A model generated the notes under the pieces. That model was not told the origin of the DNA and ran no database searches. It was given only the letters and a program-made list of their open reading frames with translations. A stretch of 64,000 nt of DNA, taken from the NCBI RefSeq assembly GCF_009363655.1, contig NZ_CP045393.1:124001-188000 (forward strand), in the 5' to 3' direction. Positions 7,545-16,154 of this stretch are shown one piece after another; the first letter of the stretch is position 1, and every line of letters begins with the position of its first letter. The DNA comes from Roseovarius sp. THAF27. Its GTDB lineage: Bacteria; Pseudomonadota; Alphaproteobacteria; Rhodobacterales; Rhodobacteraceae. The translations under genes were made by a program, and so were the position numbers.

Positions 7545-8474
7545 ATGCCGACAAATGCAATCGAAGTGAGAGGCCTGGAGAAGGTCTATGGCGGCGGCAA
7601 GCACGGCATGTCCAAGCCGGCGCTGACGGGCGTGGACCTGGACGTGCCCAAGGGGTCGGTCTTTGGCCTTTTGGGGCCCAATGGTGCGGGCAAGTCGACG
7701 CTGATCAACATCCTGGCCGGGCTGGTGACCAAGACCAAGGGGCAGGTGAAGATCTGGGGCTTCGACCAGGACGTGAACCCGCGGCAAAGCCGGGCGTCGA
7801 TCGGGGTGATGCCGCAGGAGTTGAACCTTGATCCGTTCTTTGCGCCGCGCGCGGCGCTGGAGGTGCAGGCGGGGCTGTATGGCGTGCCGAAAAAGGACCG
7901 GCGCAGCGACGAGATACTGGAACTGGTGGGGCTGAGCGACAAGGCCGAGGCCTATGCGCGTACCCTGTCGGGGGGGATGCGGCGGCGGCTTTTGCTGGCC
8001 AAGGCGTTGGTGCATCACCCGCATATCCTGGTGCTGGACGAGCCGACGGCGGGCGTGGATATCGAGCTGCGCCAGATGCTGTGGCAGAACGTGCGCAAGC
8101 TAAACGAGCAGGGGATGACGATCATCCTGACCACGCATTACCTGGAGGAAGCCGAGGAGATGTGCGACGAGATCGCCATCATCAACGAAGGCTCGGTCGT
8201 GGCGCGGGACAGCACGGCGCATCTGCTGGGCCAGATGGACCGGCGCACGATGGTGATCGAGCCCGAGGAAGAGCCCGGCAAGCTGCCCGAGGGCGAAGGC
8301 CTGACCGTCGAGACGCGCCCCGGGGGGCAGGTGGCGATCAGCTATCGCGCGACCAGGATGTCGGCCGAGGCGGTGCTGGAGGCGGTGCGGGCCTCGGGGA
8401 TGCGCATCCGGGACGTGCGGACCGAGCAGGCGGACCTGGAAGAGGTGTTCCTGGAGCTGACGCGCTCGCGCTGA
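7545..8474 (+). CDS. ABC transporter ATP-binding protein (ABC-2 type, YadG-like)
   Basis: 309 residues. Walker A GPNGAGKST near 47-55, signature LSGGMRRRLLLAKAL, Walker B HILVLDEPTAGVD, and the switch histidine in TTHYLEEAE. The C-terminal 70 residues form the extra regulatory domain common in drug/polysaccharide exporters of the ABC-2 class. No permease gene follows: the next gene is convergent with a 6-base gap, so the membrane partner must be elsewhere. The start at MPTNAIEVRG agrees with the family; the frame is open upstream but without homology. Confidence 0.92.
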   Translation: MPTNAIEVRGLEKVYGGGKHGMSKPALTGVDLDVPKGSVFGLLGPNGAGKSTLINILAGLVTKTKGQVKIWGFDQDVNPRQSRASIGVMPQELNLDPFFAPRAALEVQAGLYGVPKKDRRSDEILELVGLSDKAEAYARTLSGGMRRRLLLAKALVHHPHILVLDEPTAGVDIELRQMLWQNVRKLNEQGMTIILTTHYLEEAEEMCDEIAIINEGSVVARDSTAHLLGQMDRRTMVIEPEEEPGKLPEGEGLTVETRPGGQVAISYRATRMSAEAVLEAVRASGMRIRDVRTEQADLEEVFLELTRSR

Positions 8475-8480
8475 GGGCGC

Positions 8481-9311
8481 CTACTTGTCCTGCAGCTTGT
8501 CCTCGATGGATTTCAGGCGTTGCAGCACCTCGTCACGGTAGGTGTCGGTGCGTTCCTCGGCTTCGAGGTTGTGGGCGTCCTGCATCGAGTTCACGATCAG
8601 GCCGACGACGAGGTTCACCACGGCGAAGGTGGTCACCAGGATGAATGGCACGAAGAAGGCCCAGGCGTAGGGGTAAACCTCCATCACCGGGCGGACGATG
8701 CCCATCGACCACGATTCCAGCGTCATGATCTGGAAGAGCGAATAGCCCGAGCGTCCGATGGTGCCGAACCACTGGTCGAACAGCGCGGCCTGTTCGGGGG
8801 TGCAGGCGGGGCATCCGCCGCCGAACAGCTTTGTCGCCATGACCGAGCCGATGTAGAAGATGATCCCCATCAGCAGGAAGACCGAGCCCATGCCGGGCAG
8901 GGCGTTCATCAAACCCTCGACGACGCGGCGCAGGGACGGGGTGACCGACAGCACCCGTAACAGGCGCAGGATGCGCAGGGCGCGAAGCACCGAGAGACCT
9001 TGAGCCGAAGGAATGAGCGAGATGCCGACGATCACGAAGTCGAAGACGTTCCAGCCGTTGCGGAAGAACCCCGTGCCGCGGGCGAAGAGTTTCAGCCCGA
9101 TTTCGACCACGAAGATCGCGAGACAGATCGTGTCCAGCATGACGATCAGCGGACCGGCGGCCGTCATCGCGGTTTGCGACGTCTCCAGCCCCAGCACCAC
9201 GGCGTTGAAGAGGATCACCGCGAGGATGAAATTCTGAAAGCTCGTGCGGCTGACGAGGGTTTCGACGCGGGCGCGCAGGCCCTGTGGACTGGACTGGATT
9301 GACTGGCTCAT
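8481..9311 (-). CDS. Bacterial voltage-gated sodium channel (BacNav, NaChBac-like)
   Basis: 276 residues, a single six-TM ion channel subunit that should assemble as a tetramer in the inner membrane. S4 is visible at about 109-122 as LRALRILRLLRVLS with arginines every third residue. The pore helix and selectivity filter read FQIMTLESWSMGIVRPVM, with the TLESWS filter (about 196-201) that marks sodium-selective BacNav channels such as NaChBac and NavAb. S6 (FVPFILVTTFAVVNLVVGLI) runs into a C-terminal acidic neck and a predicted coiled coil (VLQRLKSIEDKLQDK). The sequence supports Na+ conduction; physiological role is not shown by its neighbours. Confidence 0.92.
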   Translation of the reverse strand: MSQSIQSSPQGLRARVETLVSRTSFQNFILAVILFNAVVLGLETSQTAMTAAGPLIVMLDTICLAIFVVEIGLKLFARGTGFFRNGWNVFDFVIVGISLIPSAQGLSVLRALRILRLLRVLSVTPSLRRVVEGLMNALPGMGSVFLLMGIIFYIGSVMATKLFGGGCPACTPEQAALFDQWFGTIGRSGYSLFQIMTLESWSMGIVRPVMEVYPYAWAFFVPFILVTTFAVVNLVVGLIVNSMQDAHNLEAEERTDTYRDEVLQRLKSIEDKLQDK

Positions 9312-9360
9312 GGCGCTGGATATGGGGCAGGCTGCGCAGGGGCGCAAGGTAGGGGTTCGA

Positions 9361-9747
9361 TCAGCTGTCGGCCTTGGCCAGCATCCGCCCGAGGCCGCGC
9401 CCGCCAAGGATGTGCATGTGGTAATGCGGCACTTCCTGGACCCCGGCCTCGCCCGCGTTCGAGATGGTGCGATATCCCGGTTTGCCGCCGCCCGGGGAGA
9501 CGCCGGTCATGGCGCAGACCTGCGCGGTGACCCGCATGAAGTCGACCAGTTCCGCCTCGGACGCCTCGGCGGCGAAATGGTCGTGGCAGACATACGGTCC
9601 CTTGGGGATGACCAGCACATGCACCGGCGCCTGCGGTTCGATGTCATTGAAGGCGAGCGTGTGCTCGGTTTCCAGCACGGTGTCGTTGGGGATCTCGCCG
9701 CGCAGGATCTTGGCGAAGATATTCTGGTCGTCATAGGCAAAGGACAT
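9361..9747 (-). CDS. HIT family protein (HinT-like nucleotide phosphoramidase)
   Basis: 128 residues, the normal size for HINT proteins. Opens FAYDDQNIFAKILRGEIPND and ends with the histidine triad HYHMHIL close to the C-terminus, where the middle histidine is the nucleophile. The family hydrolyses adenosine phosphoramidates. It lies 11 bases downstream of the glycosyltransferase gene on the same strand and may be co-transcribed with it. Confidence 0.95.
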   Translation of the reverse strand: MSFAYDDQNIFAKILRGEIPNDTVLETEHTLAFNDIEPQAPVHVLVIPKGPYVCHDHFAAEASEAELVDFMRVTAQVCAMTGVSPGGGKPGYRTISNAGEAGVQEVPHYHMHILGGRGLGRMLAKADS

Positions 9748-9758
9748 GATGTGCGGCC

Positions 9759-11336
9759 TCAGTCGGCATAAAGATGGTCGGTTCGGGCGATCTCTAGCGC
9801 CTTGTCGGGCGCGATATCAAGGAAACGGGCGATCAGCCCGGCGTTTTCCTCGGGGTCGTTGGATTGTTTCATGATGCCGTGGTTCTCGAACTCGGCATCG
9901 CGGATCCGGTCGGATTCGAAGTTGATGTCGCCGCGGATGGTGGGCAGCAGGCGTTCCAGCGTTTCCTTGGGCGTCTGCTCGCCGGCAAGGCCGACGCGGC
10001 GGGCATGGCCGACGAGGTAGTGGTCGGTGAACTCGCACTGGATTTCCAGCAGCTTGGTGGTGGACCGGTCGTTGCAGAAATCCTCGAGCAGGTCGAGATT
10101 GCCGGGATCCATGCAGACGATCAGGCGGTCGGTCTCGAAATAGTCGAACAGCATCCGCATGAGCGCCCGGCGATGGCGCGTGCGCTTGCCCAGCGTGGCC
10201 TGGATGCCGCCCAGGTCGGGCAGGTGGGTGTTTTCCTCGTTGAAGAGGTATTCGATGGCAGGCACGTTGGTGATTTGCCGGATCTTGTCGATCATGCGCT
10301 TGGCGACGTGCCATTTCTTGCAGACGATGATCATCAGCTCGCGCTCGCGGCCCAGGGTGCTTTCGGTTTCCCAGAAACGCAGGGCGAAGCGGCGGCCGAT
10401 GCGCCCGCGCCCGGTGAGAAACTTGAACAGGCTGCGCCCCTCGTCCGAGATGTTGAACCGCGCGGTCTCGTCAGCATAGAGCGCGCCCAGGCGCGTCTTC
10501 AGTTCGGTCGCCTCGGCGCTGATCTTGCGGGCAAAGAGGGCGTCCTGGCTGAGCAGCAGGTCGTAATGGTCGTTGTAGAACGTGACCGGCATCCCGTAAT
10601 CGGTGAACATCAGGAAGGTCAGCGTCCGCGTCCGGATCTCGTCTTCCGGCACGAGGTGCCGCACGAGGGTCTGAAAGAAGGTCTCGTCCGGAATCCAGGT
10701 GGTGCGGAAAAAGCGCATCACGTCGCGCCGCTTGCGGGTGAACGCAAGGATCCATTCGATCGTGCGCCGGCGCAGGCACCACCACTGGCTGCCGATCTGG
10801 ATCTGCAGGTCGGCGGGGATCTCGCGGGTCAGGCGCAGCTTCTTCTGGATGTTGTACGAGGTGTAGAACAGCCACTTGCGGTTCCGCTCGTTGAAGAAAT
10901 GGCGGTAGATCAGCCGCTCTTCCTTCATGCCGGTCTTGATCCAGTCGGATGCGAAATAGTCGAAGCTTTCGATGTAATCGACATCGTTGGCATCGAGAAA
11001 ATCATGGGTGTAGCGGGCCGACTTGATGGCCGCGCAATCGCCCGAGAGCATGTAGAAATGGGTCGCGCGGGGGAAGGCGTCGACCGCCGCCTCGATCGCG
11101 TGCAGCGTGGCCTGGACGAGCGACCATTCGCCCCAGCCGCACTTGATCCGCTTGCTGGCGAAGGTGACGTTGGGATTGTCGGCCAGCGCCGCGCGTATCT
11201 TCCTGTAATGATCGGGATTTGCGCGGGCGTCGAAGTGGATCGACATGTAGTCGCCCGCCGCGGTCAGCATGTTGGCCTGTCCGATGATCGCATCGGGGTC
11301 CTTGTGGCACAGCAGAATGAAGGCGATCCTGGCCAT
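9759..11336 (-). CDS. Core-2/I-branching (GT14-like) glycosyltransferase with C-terminal DUF5928-like region
   Basis: 525 residues. The N-terminal about 270 residues look like the core-2/I-branching beta-1,6-N-acetylglucosaminyltransferase family: MARIAFILLCHKDPDAIIGQ, an HFDARAN stretch, FYMLSGDCAAIKS and GSQWWCLRRRTIEWIL. The C-terminal 230 residues (LMIIVCKKWHVAKRMIDKIR onward) match the extra region seen in Rhodobacteraceae members, which I associate with DUF5928. No signal peptide or TM. It is divergent from a sulfotransferase gene, suggesting that both modify a surface polysaccharide; the substrate is not evident. Confidence 0.82.
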   Translation of the reverse strand: MARIAFILLCHKDPDAIIGQANMLTAAGDYMSIHFDARANPDHYRKIRAALADNPNVTFASKRIKCGWGEWSLVQATLHAIEAAVDAFPRATHFYMLSGDCAAIKSARYTHDFLDANDVDYIESFDYFASDWIKTGMKEERLIYRHFFNERNRKWLFYTSYNIQKKLRLTREIPADLQIQIGSQWWCLRRRTIEWILAFTRKRRDVMRFFRTTWIPDETFFQTLVRHLVPEDEIRTRTLTFLMFTDYGMPVTFYNDHYDLLLSQDALFARKISAEATELKTRLGALYADETARFNISDEGRSLFKFLTGRGRIGRRFALRFWETESTLGRERELMIIVCKKWHVAKRMIDKIRQITNVPAIEYLFNEENTHLPDLGGIQATLGKRTRHRRALMRMLFDYFETDRLIVCMDPGNLDLLEDFCNDRSTTKLLEIQCEFTDHYLVGHARRVGLAGEQTPKETLERLLPTIRGDINFESDRIRDAEFENHGIMKQSNDPEENAGLIARFLDIAPDKALEIARTDHLYAD

Positions 11337-11347
11337 GGGCGAAACGA

Positions 11348-11376
11348 TTGACCTGCTCTTTCGTCGATTGATTATA
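11348..11376 (+). promoter_or_regulatory. Probable promoter of the sulfotransferase gene
   Basis: TTGACC (11348-11353) and ATTATA (11371-11376) with a 17-base spacer, leaving a 5' leader of about 100 bases before the ATG at 11486. Confidence 0.45.
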
Positions 11377-11485
11377 GTGATAGAGGTGAACGTCCGTTGA
11401 ATAAACAGGCTTTCTTTGGTTTTTTTAACGGGTTAAACACGACTTGACCCGAGAAAACCAAAGCAGCGGGGTTGGAGGCAGGCGA

Positions 11486-12304
11486 ATGGGCTTTCCCGGT
11501 ACATGGATGACGGAAAGCGAGAGCATGGTCTATCGCGTGGTGCCGAAATGCGCCTGCTCGACCATTGGGCAGATCATGTATTTCTCGGACCATGGGGAAT
11601 TCTTTGACGGTGACATCCACGACGCCACGGATGGCCTGCACAAATGGGCCCGCGACGAAAGCCAGCCGCTGATCAAGGCCAACGTGCGCACGCACACGTC
11701 TTACGCGTTCACCTGCGTGCGCAACCCCTATACCCGCATCCTGTCGTCGTTCTTCGACAAGATCTGCGGCATCCAGCGCAACGGCAAGCGGTACCGCGGC
11801 AAGCTGGTGCCCCTGTTGATCCAGAAATACGGCATCGAGGTGGGCGGCGAGGACGGCAAGCAGGAGTTCGACCAGATCAAGAGCTTCCGGCGGTTCCTGC
11901 TGTTCACCCGCGATACCATCCGCTGGAAACGCCCGATGGAACCGGACATTCACTGGTCGTCGATGTCGGGGCACGTGTCGACCTTCATCGTGAACGGCGG
12001 CACCTATGACAGGATCTTCTGGACGGAGCAGTTCAACGACGGGATGGCGGATGTCCTGAAGGCGACCCGGACGCCGAAGAAGGTGGACCTGAAGACGATC
12101 CCGCGTTTCAACGAGAGCGAAGGGCACGGGCCGAAACGGGCGCACCCGGTCGAGGACTATTTCGACGACCTGTCGATGCACCTGGTGAAGGAAATCTATC
12201 ACCGCGATTTCGAACTGTTCAAATACGATTTCGACGATCCGTCGAACAAGATGCCCATCGGCGAGATCGACCTGGACGAGGTCCACGCCAAGCTGGGCGC
12301 CTAG
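11486..12304 (+). CDS. Sulfotransferase family 2 domain protein
   Basis: 272 residues. The PAPS-binding 5'-phosphosulfate loop appears as VPKCACSTIGQ near residue 20, replacing the more usual PKTGGTS, and the 3'-phosphate motif as CVRNPYTRILSSFFDKI near 80. This is the carbohydrate sulfotransferase (family 2) layout; the enzyme would move sulfate from PAPS to a sugar hydroxyl. The ATG at 11486 is chosen because GGAGG lies 8 bases upstream; an in-frame ATG 42 bases earlier lacks one. Divergent from the branching glycosyltransferase gene, which supports a joint role in a sulfated surface glycan. Confidence 0.85.
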   Translation: MGFPGTWMTESESMVYRVVPKCACSTIGQIMYFSDHGEFFDGDIHDATDGLHKWARDESQPLIKANVRTHTSYAFTCVRNPYTRILSSFFDKICGIQRNGKRYRGKLVPLLIQKYGIEVGGEDGKQEFDQIKSFRRFLLFTRDTIRWKRPMEPDIHWSSMSGHVSTFIVNGGTYDRIFWTEQFNDGMADVLKATRTPKKVDLKTIPRFNESEGHGPKRAHPVEDYFDDLSMHLVKEIYHRDFELFKYDFDDPSNKMPIGEIDLDEVHAKLGA

Positions 12305-12420
12305 GCGGGGCGCGCGTGCCGCGCGCGCAGGTCTGTCTCGTCGTCGTGCCTCCTCCTCGGGCATATGGCGGGCGTGACGCTTTCGCCCGACCCTCGACAA
12401 GATGGCGAGCGCGGTGATCT

Positions 12421-12444
12421 GAGTATTTGCGGCAAGAAAAAGCC
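12421..12444 (+). repeat. 24-bp dispersed repeat, copy 1
   Basis: GAGTATTTGCGGCAAGAAAA continuing AGCC. The same motif occurs inverted at 12591-12614 and directly at 42094-42117. All three copies are intergenic and just after a gene end. CGGC and GCCG around the A-rich centre could form a small hairpin. Confidence 0.75.
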
Positions 12445-12590
12445 GGGAACGGTATTTTAACGAAGCCGCGGCACGATCGGACTGCGGTACAGGCTGGAGA
12501 GCCGATGACCGTGCAAGGAAAAGTCGCATCCGGGTCTCGGGTCTGCATCGGCGCCGTGCCGAACGACGCCCGGCCCGGAAGCGCATCCAT

Positions 12591-12614
12591 GGCTTCTTCT
12601 TGCTGAAAATACTC
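12591..12614 (-). repeat. 24-bp dispersed repeat, copy 2 (inverted)
   Basis: Minus-strand GAGTATTTTCAGCAAGAAGA continuing AGCC, matching copy 1 at 21 of 24 positions. Together with copy 1 it brackets about 150 bases of non-coding DNA. Confidence 0.7.
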
Positions 12615-12678
12615 GACTGGCCTGACGCCGGCCTTTCGGGCGGCCGCGTGTCGAACGCGCGGCCCGTCGCAACCGGCG

Positions 12679-12726
12679 CGGAAAATCCAGGATTTTCCGG
12701 ACCATTTTCTTTCTTCAAGAAAATGG
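12679..12726 (-). terminator. Tandem hairpins downstream of the PfkB-kinase gene
   Basis: Two perfect inverted repeats lie back to back: 9-bp arms at 12679-12687/12691-12699 (CGGAAAATC/GATTTTCCG) and 10-bp arms at 12702-12711/12717-12726 (CCATTTTCTT/AAGAAAATGG). The second begins 7 bases after the kinase stop. There is no long T tract, so termination or 3'-end protection are both possible. The whole gap 12305-12732 otherwise contains only the two dispersed repeat copies. Confidence 0.55.
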
Positions 12727-12732
12727 CCTTTC

Positions 12733-13719
12733 TCAGACCAGCCCTTCGGCCCTAAACATCGCCTTCACGTCCGCCTCTGGCCGGGCGCCGTAGTGGCTGA
12801 TCACCTCCGCGCCCGCAATGCAGCCCATGCGCCCGGCCACTTCCAGCGACGCGCCGGTGGCCAGGCCATAGAGAAAGCCTGCAGCAAACTGATCGCCCGC
12901 GCCGGTCGTGTCGACCGGGGTGATTTCATCGACGGGGACGGTCACGGTGTCTTCGCCGCGCACGATCACCACGTCCCGGCCCGAGCGGGTGCAGACAATC
13001 AGGCCGCTTTCCGAGGCCGCCTGTTCCAGCGCGGTGCCAAGGTCGTCGGTCTTGTAGAGCGCGCACCATTCGTGTTCGTTGCCGATCACGTAGTCCAGTT
13101 CGGTCACCAGCTTGCGGAAGTCGGCACGGTGGCGGTCGACGCAGAACGGGTCCGACAGGGTGATGCCGGCCATGCCGCCGCCGTCGCGGCAGGCGCGCGC
13201 GGCGGCGAGGAAGGCCGCTTTGCCCTTGTCCTTGTCGAAGAGGTAACCTTCGAGAAAGAGCAGGCCCGCATTGCCCGCGACCGCGTCGTCGACGTCATCG
13301 GGGCCAAGTTCGGTCGAAATGCCGAGATAGGTGTTCATCGAGCGCTCGCCGTCCGGCGAGACGAAGATCATCGAGCGGGAGGTCGGCAGTTCGCCTTCGC
13401 TGGCCGGCGCGTTCACGAAGTCGGTTCCGACATCCGACATTTCCCGCGCATAGTCGCGCCCCAGGGCGTCGTCGGCCACGCGTCCGATAAAGGCGGTGGA
13501 GAGGCCCAGGGCCCCCAGCCCGGCGATGGTGTTGGCCACCGAGCCGCCCGCCATCTGGGTGCGGTTCTGCATGTTGTCGTAAAGGTGTTCGGCCCGGTCC
13601 TGCTCAATCAGCTGCATGATGCCCTTTTCGATGCCCATGCGGGACAGAAACCCGTCATCGGCCTGCGAGAACACGTCGACGACGGCGTTGCCGATACCCA
13701 CGGCCTGGTACTTGCTCAT
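12733..13719 (-). CDS. PfkB-family sugar/nucleoside kinase, probable adenosine kinase
   Basis: 328 residues. N-terminal VGIGNAVVDVFSQ and the glycine-rich GGSVANTIAGLGALGLSTAF are PfkB signature 1; signature 2 is DTTGAGDQFAAGFLYGL near residue 270, with the GAGD anion hole and catalytic aspartate. Rhodobacteraceae orthologues of this size are usually annotated as adenosine kinase; the substrate is not proven by sequence. The ATG overlaps the nth stop (ATGA), so the two genes are translationally coupled. Confidence 0.88.
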   Translation of the reverse strand: MSKYQAVGIGNAVVDVFSQADDGFLSRMGIEKGIMQLIEQDRAEHLYDNMQNRTQMAGGSVANTIAGLGALGLSTAFIGRVADDALGRDYAREMSDVGTDFVNAPASEGELPTSRSMIFVSPDGERSMNTYLGISTELGPDDVDDAVAGNAGLLFLEGYLFDKDKGKAAFLAAARACRDGGGMAGITLSDPFCVDRHRADFRKLVTELDYVIGNEHEWCALYKTDDLGTALEQAASESGLIVCTRSGRDVVIVRGEDTVTVPVDEITPVDTTGAGDQFAAGFLYGLATGASLEVAGRMGCIAGAEVISHYGARPEADVKAMFRAEGLV

Positions 13720-14360
13720 ATGGTCTTTTCCTCGAACTGGCAGAGGTCGCGGATGATGCAGGACCGGCACATCGGGGCGCGCGCCTTGCAGTGGTAGCGG
13801 CCGTGCAGGATCAGCCAGTGGTGGGCGTGCTGCTGGAAATCCACCGGCACGTGGTCCTCGATGGCGCGTTCGACCGCGTCCACATCCTTGCCCGGGGCGA
13901 TGCCCGTGCGGTTGCCGACCCGGAAGATATGCGTGTCGACCGCCTGTGCGGGATAGCTCCACCACATGTTCAGCACGACGTTGGCCGTCTTGCGCCCGAC
14001 GCCGGGCAGCGATTGCAGCGCGGCACGGGAATTGGGCACCTCGCCGTCGAACTTGTCGATCAGGATGCGCGACAGCTTCATCACGTTTTTGGCCTTGTTG
14101 CGGTAAAGGCCGATGGTCTTGATATGCTCGATCAGCTCTTCCTCGCCCAGGTCCAGCATCTTCTGCGGGGTGTCGGCGATCTTGAACAGCTCGCGCGTGG
14201 CGCGGTTGACCCCCGCATCGGTCGCCTGCGCCGAGAGCGCCACGGCCACGAGAAGCGTGTAGGCGTTCACGTGGTCGAGCTCGCCCTTGGGTTCGGGAGA
14301 CGACTCCTGGAACCGGGTGAAGATCTCGCGGATCGTGTGGTAGTCGAGTTGCTTGGCCAT
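13716..14360 (-). CDS. nth: Endonuclease III
   Basis: 214 residues, a bifunctional DNA glycosylase/AP lyase for oxidised pyrimidines. The helix-hairpin-helix LPGVGRKTANVVL holds the catalytic lysine, the aspartate is in VDTHIFRVGNR, and the C-terminal [4Fe-4S] loop has the canonical Cys-X6-Cys-X2-Cys-X5-Cys spacing (CKARAPMCRSCIIRDLC). Full length. Its neighbour on the other side is an Ada-like repair protein transcribed divergently, giving a small repair cluster. Confidence 0.97.
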   Translation of the reverse strand: MAKQLDYHTIREIFTRFQESSPEPKGELDHVNAYTLLVAVALSAQATDAGVNRATRELFKIADTPQKMLDLGEEELIEHIKTIGLYRNKAKNVMKLSRILIDKFDGEVPNSRAALQSLPGVGRKTANVVLNMWWSYPAQAVDTHIFRVGNRTGIAPGKDVDAVERAIEDHVPVDFQQHAHHWLILHGRYHCKARAPMCRSCIIRDLCQFEEKTI

Positions 14361-14457
14361 GGTTTACCTTGTGCCCGCTTTGGTCGGGATGCGCAACATT
14401 CGGGTCGCGGCGATGCGGGTGTGCGACTACATTCCGTATATCGAATGGAGAGCCGTC

Positions 14458-15321
14458 ATGAGCGCCGAAATCAACACCGAAATCCGCGACGGGTATCATT
14501 TCAATGTCATGCGCCGGGCGATCGACCTGATCGACGCGGGCGGGCCGGGTGTGCGCCTGGCGGACCTTGCCCGCGACATGAACATGAGCCCCGCGCATTT
14601 CCAGCGGCTGTTCACGCAATGGGTGGGCGTGAGCCCCAAACGGTACCAGCAATACCTGGCGCTGGGCCAGGCCAAGGATCTGCTGGCCGGGCGGTTCACG
14701 ACGCTGGACACCGCGCATGAGCTGGGTCTGTCGGGCACCGGGCGGCTGCATGACCTGTTCCTGCGGTGGGAGGCTATGAGCCCGGGCGAGTTTGCGCGGC
14801 GGGGCGAGGGGCTGAAGATCACGTGGGGGTGGTTCGACAGCCCCTTCGGACTGGCGCTGGTGATGGGCACCGAGAAGGGCATCTGCGGCATCGGGTTTGC
14901 CAGCGAAACGGGCGAGGAGGCGGCGATGGGGGACATGATCTCGCGCTGGCCGAACGCGGAATTCGTGGAGGACCCGATGATGCTGCGCCCGTGGGTGTTG
15001 CAGGCCTTCGGCGCGGGCGACCAGACGGCAGAAAAAGTGCCGCTCTACATGATCGGGGCGCCGTTCCAGATCAAGGTTTGGGAGGCCTTGATGCAGATCC
15101 CGTCGGGCCACGTGACGACCTATTCGGAAATCGCGCAGGCCATCGGAAACCCGAGGGCCGTGCGCGCCGTGGGCACCGCTGTGGGGCGCAACCCGGTGAG
15201 TTTCCTGATCCCGTGCCACAGGGCGCTGCGCAAGTCGGGCGGGCTTGGCGGGTATCACTGGGGTCTGCCTGTCAAACGCGCGATCCTGGCATGGGAAAGT
15301 GCGCGGGCCGAGGCCGGGTGA
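14458..15321 (+). CDS. Ada-like protein: AraC-type HTH fused to O6-methylguanine-DNA methyltransferase
   Basis: 287 residues. The first 105 residues are an AraC/XylS helix-turn-helix pair (VRLADLARDMNMSPAHFQRL, GVSPKRYQQYLALGQAKDLL). The C-terminal half is the methyltransferase domain with acceptor Cys253 in IPCHRAL and the asparagine-arginine hinge region AIGNPRAVRAVGTAVGRNPV. Compared with E. coli Ada it lacks the N-terminal zinc/methylphosphotriester domain (four-cysteine cluster), so it should repair O6-methylguanine but cannot sense phosphotriesters the way Ada does. The start at MSAEINTEI gives a full HTH domain; earlier in-frame codons have no homology. Confidence 0.92.
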   Translation: MSAEINTEIRDGYHFNVMRRAIDLIDAGGPGVRLADLARDMNMSPAHFQRLFTQWVGVSPKRYQQYLALGQAKDLLAGRFTTLDTAHELGLSGTGRLHDLFLRWEAMSPGEFARRGEGLKITWGWFDSPFGLALVMGTEKGICGIGFASETGEEAAMGDMISRWPNAEFVEDPMMLRPWVLQAFGAGDQTAEKVPLYMIGAPFQIKVWEALMQIPSGHVTTYSEIAQAIGNPRAVRAVGTAVGRNPVSFLIPCHRALRKSGGLGGYHWGLPVKRAILAWESARAEAG

Positions 15322-15398
15322 GCGCATTTTCTGCCGCCGCCGGGCGGCGGGCGCGGCGGTTCTGCGCGGATCGCCGCCGGTTTCCCCGTAAAAAACGC

Positions 15399-15427
15399 TT
15401 GGGCCTTGGTCGTAAATTGCTTAGAAT
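15399..15427 (+). promoter_or_regulatory. Promoter of the OmpA-family lipoprotein gene
   Basis: TTGGGC (15399-15404) and TAGAAT (15422-15427) with a 17-base spacer, about 47 bases before the ATG. Confidence 0.6.
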
Positions 15428-15473
15428 CGATGTCAGACCCGGCAAACGGGCGCTTGGAACATGAGGCATCAGG

Positions 15474-16145
15474 ATGAGCATTTCACAAAAAACAGTCACC
15501 CTTATTGCGGGTTTGTCGATGTTGGGGGCCACGGCCTGCACCAGCCCGGCCTACCTTGACGACACCGCTGTCGACCGCAACCAGAAGGCCAAGCAGGGTG
15601 CGCTGCTGGGCGGCCTGATCGGGGCGGGCGCGGGCGCGCTTGTCGCCGACAAGAAGGTCAAGGGCGCGCTGATTGGCGGCGCTGTCGGCGCGGCGGGCGG
15701 TGCCGTGGCCGGCAACATGCTGGACCGGCAGGAAGCCGAGCTTCGCAACAACATCGGCAATGACAATGTCGATATCCAGAACACCGGCGACCGCCTGATC
15801 GTGACGTTGCCGCAGGATATTCTGTTCGACGTGGACAGCGCGGCGGTACGTCCGGGCCTGCGCAGCGACCTGTCTGCGGTGGCGCAGAACCTGCAGGATT
15901 ACCCCGACAGTCGGGTGCAGATCGTCGGCCACACGGACAATTCCGGCGGGGCCGAGCACAACCAGGCGCTGTCCGAGCGGCGCGCCAATGCCGTGGCGGA
16001 CGTGCTGATGAACGGTGGCGTGGCCTTCAGCCGGATCGACGCGTTCGGTCGCGGCGAGGACGCGCCGGTGGCGTCGAACCTGACCGAGGATGGCAAGGCG
16101 CAGAACCGCCGCGTCGAGATCGTGATCCTGCCCAACGCGGCGTGA
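15474..16145 (+). CDS. OmpA-family lipoprotein with glycine-zipper segment
   Basis: 223 residues. A lipoprotein signal ends in the lipobox GATAC with the modified Cys at residue 22. Next comes a glycine-zipper (about 45-80: GGLIGAGAGALVADKK, then GGAVGAAGGAVAGNML). The C-terminal OmpA-like peptidoglycan-binding domain starts near 105 and includes QIVGHTDNSGGAEHNQALSE and RRVEIVI. It should be anchored in the outer membrane and hold the peptidoglycan. A single-gene unit with its own promoter and a strong terminator. Confidence 0.94.
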   Translation: MSISQKTVTLIAGLSMLGATACTSPAYLDDTAVDRNQKAKQGALLGGLIGAGAGALVADKKVKGALIGGAVGAAGGAVAGNMLDRQEAELRNNIGNDNVDIQNTGDRLIVTLPQDILFDVDSAAVRPGLRSDLSAVAQNLQDYPDSRVQIVGHTDNSGGAEHNQALSERRANAVADVLMNGGVAFSRIDAFGRGEDAPVASNLTEDGKAQNRRVEIVILPNAA

Positions 16146-16154
16146 CGCCGGCGC

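Noticed and set aside
12733..15327. A single 864-codon frame on the minus strand
   Set aside because: Only its C-terminal 328 residues are a protein (the PfkB kinase). The rest is open by chance across nth and the Ada-like gene.
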